A DNA stretch of 64,000 bases. Origin: Sthenelais limicola. Its lineage: Eukaryota > Annelida > Polychaeta > Phyllodocida > Sigalionidae. The stretch is from NCBI GenBank assembly GCA_942159475.1, contig OW804102.1, positions 20,960,684 to 21,024,683 of the forward strand, given 5' to 3'. The notes under the pieces are model-generated. The model did no database searches, was not told the DNA's origin, and saw only the letters and a list, made by a program, of their open reading frames with translations. Both the position numbers and the translations under genes were made by a program. Position 1 is the stretch's first letter. The number at the start of each line of letters is the position of its first letter. Shown in pieces: positions 62,678 to 64,000 of this stretch.

Positions 62678-64000
62678 AACAATAGCTAGGTAACATTAAT
62701 AGGAACAACTGGGAATAAATACCATTAGTCCAAGCTTCTGCATTATATAAGTCTTGGTCTCTTTTCTATTTTTGGTGACAACATGGGGGTTTTCTTGCGT
62801 CAGGGCCCACTACACTACTTGGCCGATAGGGAGCAGAGGATTTTCAGATTTAATTCTTAATTCATAAATACGCTTTTCAAGTCACGTTTTATATCTCCTA
62901 TCTGCGGCTTTAAATCGTGCTCCTGCAGGAACTTATATATTCAGGCCAGCTATTCGGGGGATAATCCAATTCTAGAGTTCAGTCAGAGCTATGAGAATAA
63001 GCCAACATTCTCCTCGTGGACTCACCTTCTAACACTATACAACTAGACAGCAGTCCTCGAGCCCAGTCCCAGTCTGGCCGCCAAGAAATGTACAACCAGA
63101 TGTATAAAATAGAGTTTCTAAAGGTTCAAATTTCACAAACATAGCGGAGGGATCAAAGTTATTTATCAAACTTCACGATCACTGTACACATGTCTGTCAA
63201 TTACGTTAAAATCATTCGAAACTTATCAAATAAATGTATAAAAGAATATCATTTAGTAAGTTAATTAATACTATACTTTAGTTTGCTTGATGTTTTAGGT
63301 AGTGTGATATCATGGTGTGTATGATACTCATAGATAAATGTACTATTCCCTAAAGAATAATATCTACTCTATCTTAAATGAAAATCGTGGTAGCTGAGAA
63401 TATAAGATGTGACTGCAAGGCTGCTTAGTTGGCAAGTGTTTAATGTAACTGAATGGAAGGTGTACATTGCAAAGTGTGTCCACAGTATGTTACCAGCTGT
63501 CCGTTCTATGCTTAGCAAATCAGAAATCTCTACTTCGCTGTTGATCCAGTCTCTTTACTTTAACTTTACTTTATTTATTTTTATTTTTATTATTTTTCGA
63601 TAGATCAGGAGCATACTGGAAGACCTGGAATTTACCTTTCAGATGTATGCGAGCTAGTTCAAGAATTTTGTGAAGTTCATGGTTTGTTTTGACATGACAT
63701 CTCATGCATTCATTATTTGATCATGAATAATGCAAAAGGGAGGCGTGTCTAGGTCTGCCAGAACATGCTTTTAACTTTTAGGTATTTTATGACGACTCAA
63801 AATCAAAAATCAAATATCTATATTTAAATATTTTCTTTATCATAGATGGGTATAATAAATAGTAAAAGGAACTTTTTATTGACAAGTAATTGAATATTTG
63901 ATTTATCCCGATCGATGTGAATCAACAAGAACGGCGAAATCAGGTTCCCGGTGACACAAATAGCTACAAATGAATTTCAAATCCTAATGCCAGGCCCGCT
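62678..64000. other. non-coding, no gene seen
   Basis: AT-rich flank after the LINE, with a T-rich stretch near 63550-63600. No coding or repeat structure recognised. Confidence 0.45.

Noticed and set aside
1..64000. tRNA, rRNA or snRNA genes
   Set aside because: No B-box GGTTCGANTCC with a matching cloverleaf and no rRNA or snRNA core was seen. A covariance-model scan would be needed to be sure.

Overview
The window looks like nuclear DNA of an intron-rich invertebrate animal. It is AT-rich, has GT-AG introns, vertebrate-style TATA boxes and AATAAA signals, two non-LTR retrotransposons, and many small inverted-repeat DNA elements and satellites. The species cannot be fixed from the sequence. 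The secreted Gly/His-rich proteins resemble structural proteins of lophotrochozoans (worms, molluscs, brachiopods), but that is inference.

Layout. 1-10 kb holds a polypyrimidine satellite, a TTAA-flanked inverted-repeat element, a LINE 3' remnant, and on the minus strand a LINE with a 994-aa endonuclease/reverse transcriptase ORF2 and a possible ORF1. 11.4-19.4 kb (plus) is a three-exon gene for a Thr-rich, mucin-like, probably GPI-anchored secreted protein; its 5.7-kb intron carries a Harbinger-like MITE, a polypurine block and nested inverted-repeat elements. 20.7-25.9 kb (minus, tail-to-tail with the mucin gene) is a gene for a 475-aa secreted Gly/His-rich repeat protein. 26-41 kb is repeat-rich and shows no convincing gene; it has a 1.45-kb TIR element with E-box palindromes, a 25-bp minisatellite of about 53 copies, a 202-bp foldback element and two CpG/YY1-like promoter-type patches. 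40.9-47.3 kb (minus) is a five-exon gene for a 913-aa secreted composite protein: Ala/Glu 12-residue repeats, a VWC-like cysteine module, a Lys/Glu/Ala segment and a Gly/His/Ser/Tyr tail. 47-56 kb is mostly non-coding with LINE scraps, hairpins and a tetranucleotide array. 56.6-62.7 kb (plus) is a nearly complete LINE.

The most unusual item is that LINE. Its ORF1 product joins a coiled coil and an L1-ORF1-like RNA-binding region to a NADAR (YbiA-like) domain, a family that acts on ADP-ribose-linked substrates. The ORF2 downstream encodes endonuclease and reverse transcriptase.

The two Gly/His-rich genes lie about 15 kb apart on the same strand. Each has a signal-peptide exon ending in phase 1, and each has a later exon ending just after an Asp-Cys-Tyr motif, also in phase 1. 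They may be diverged members of one structural-protein cluster. All multi-exon models were built by hand from splice sites and reading phase, so they need transcript support.
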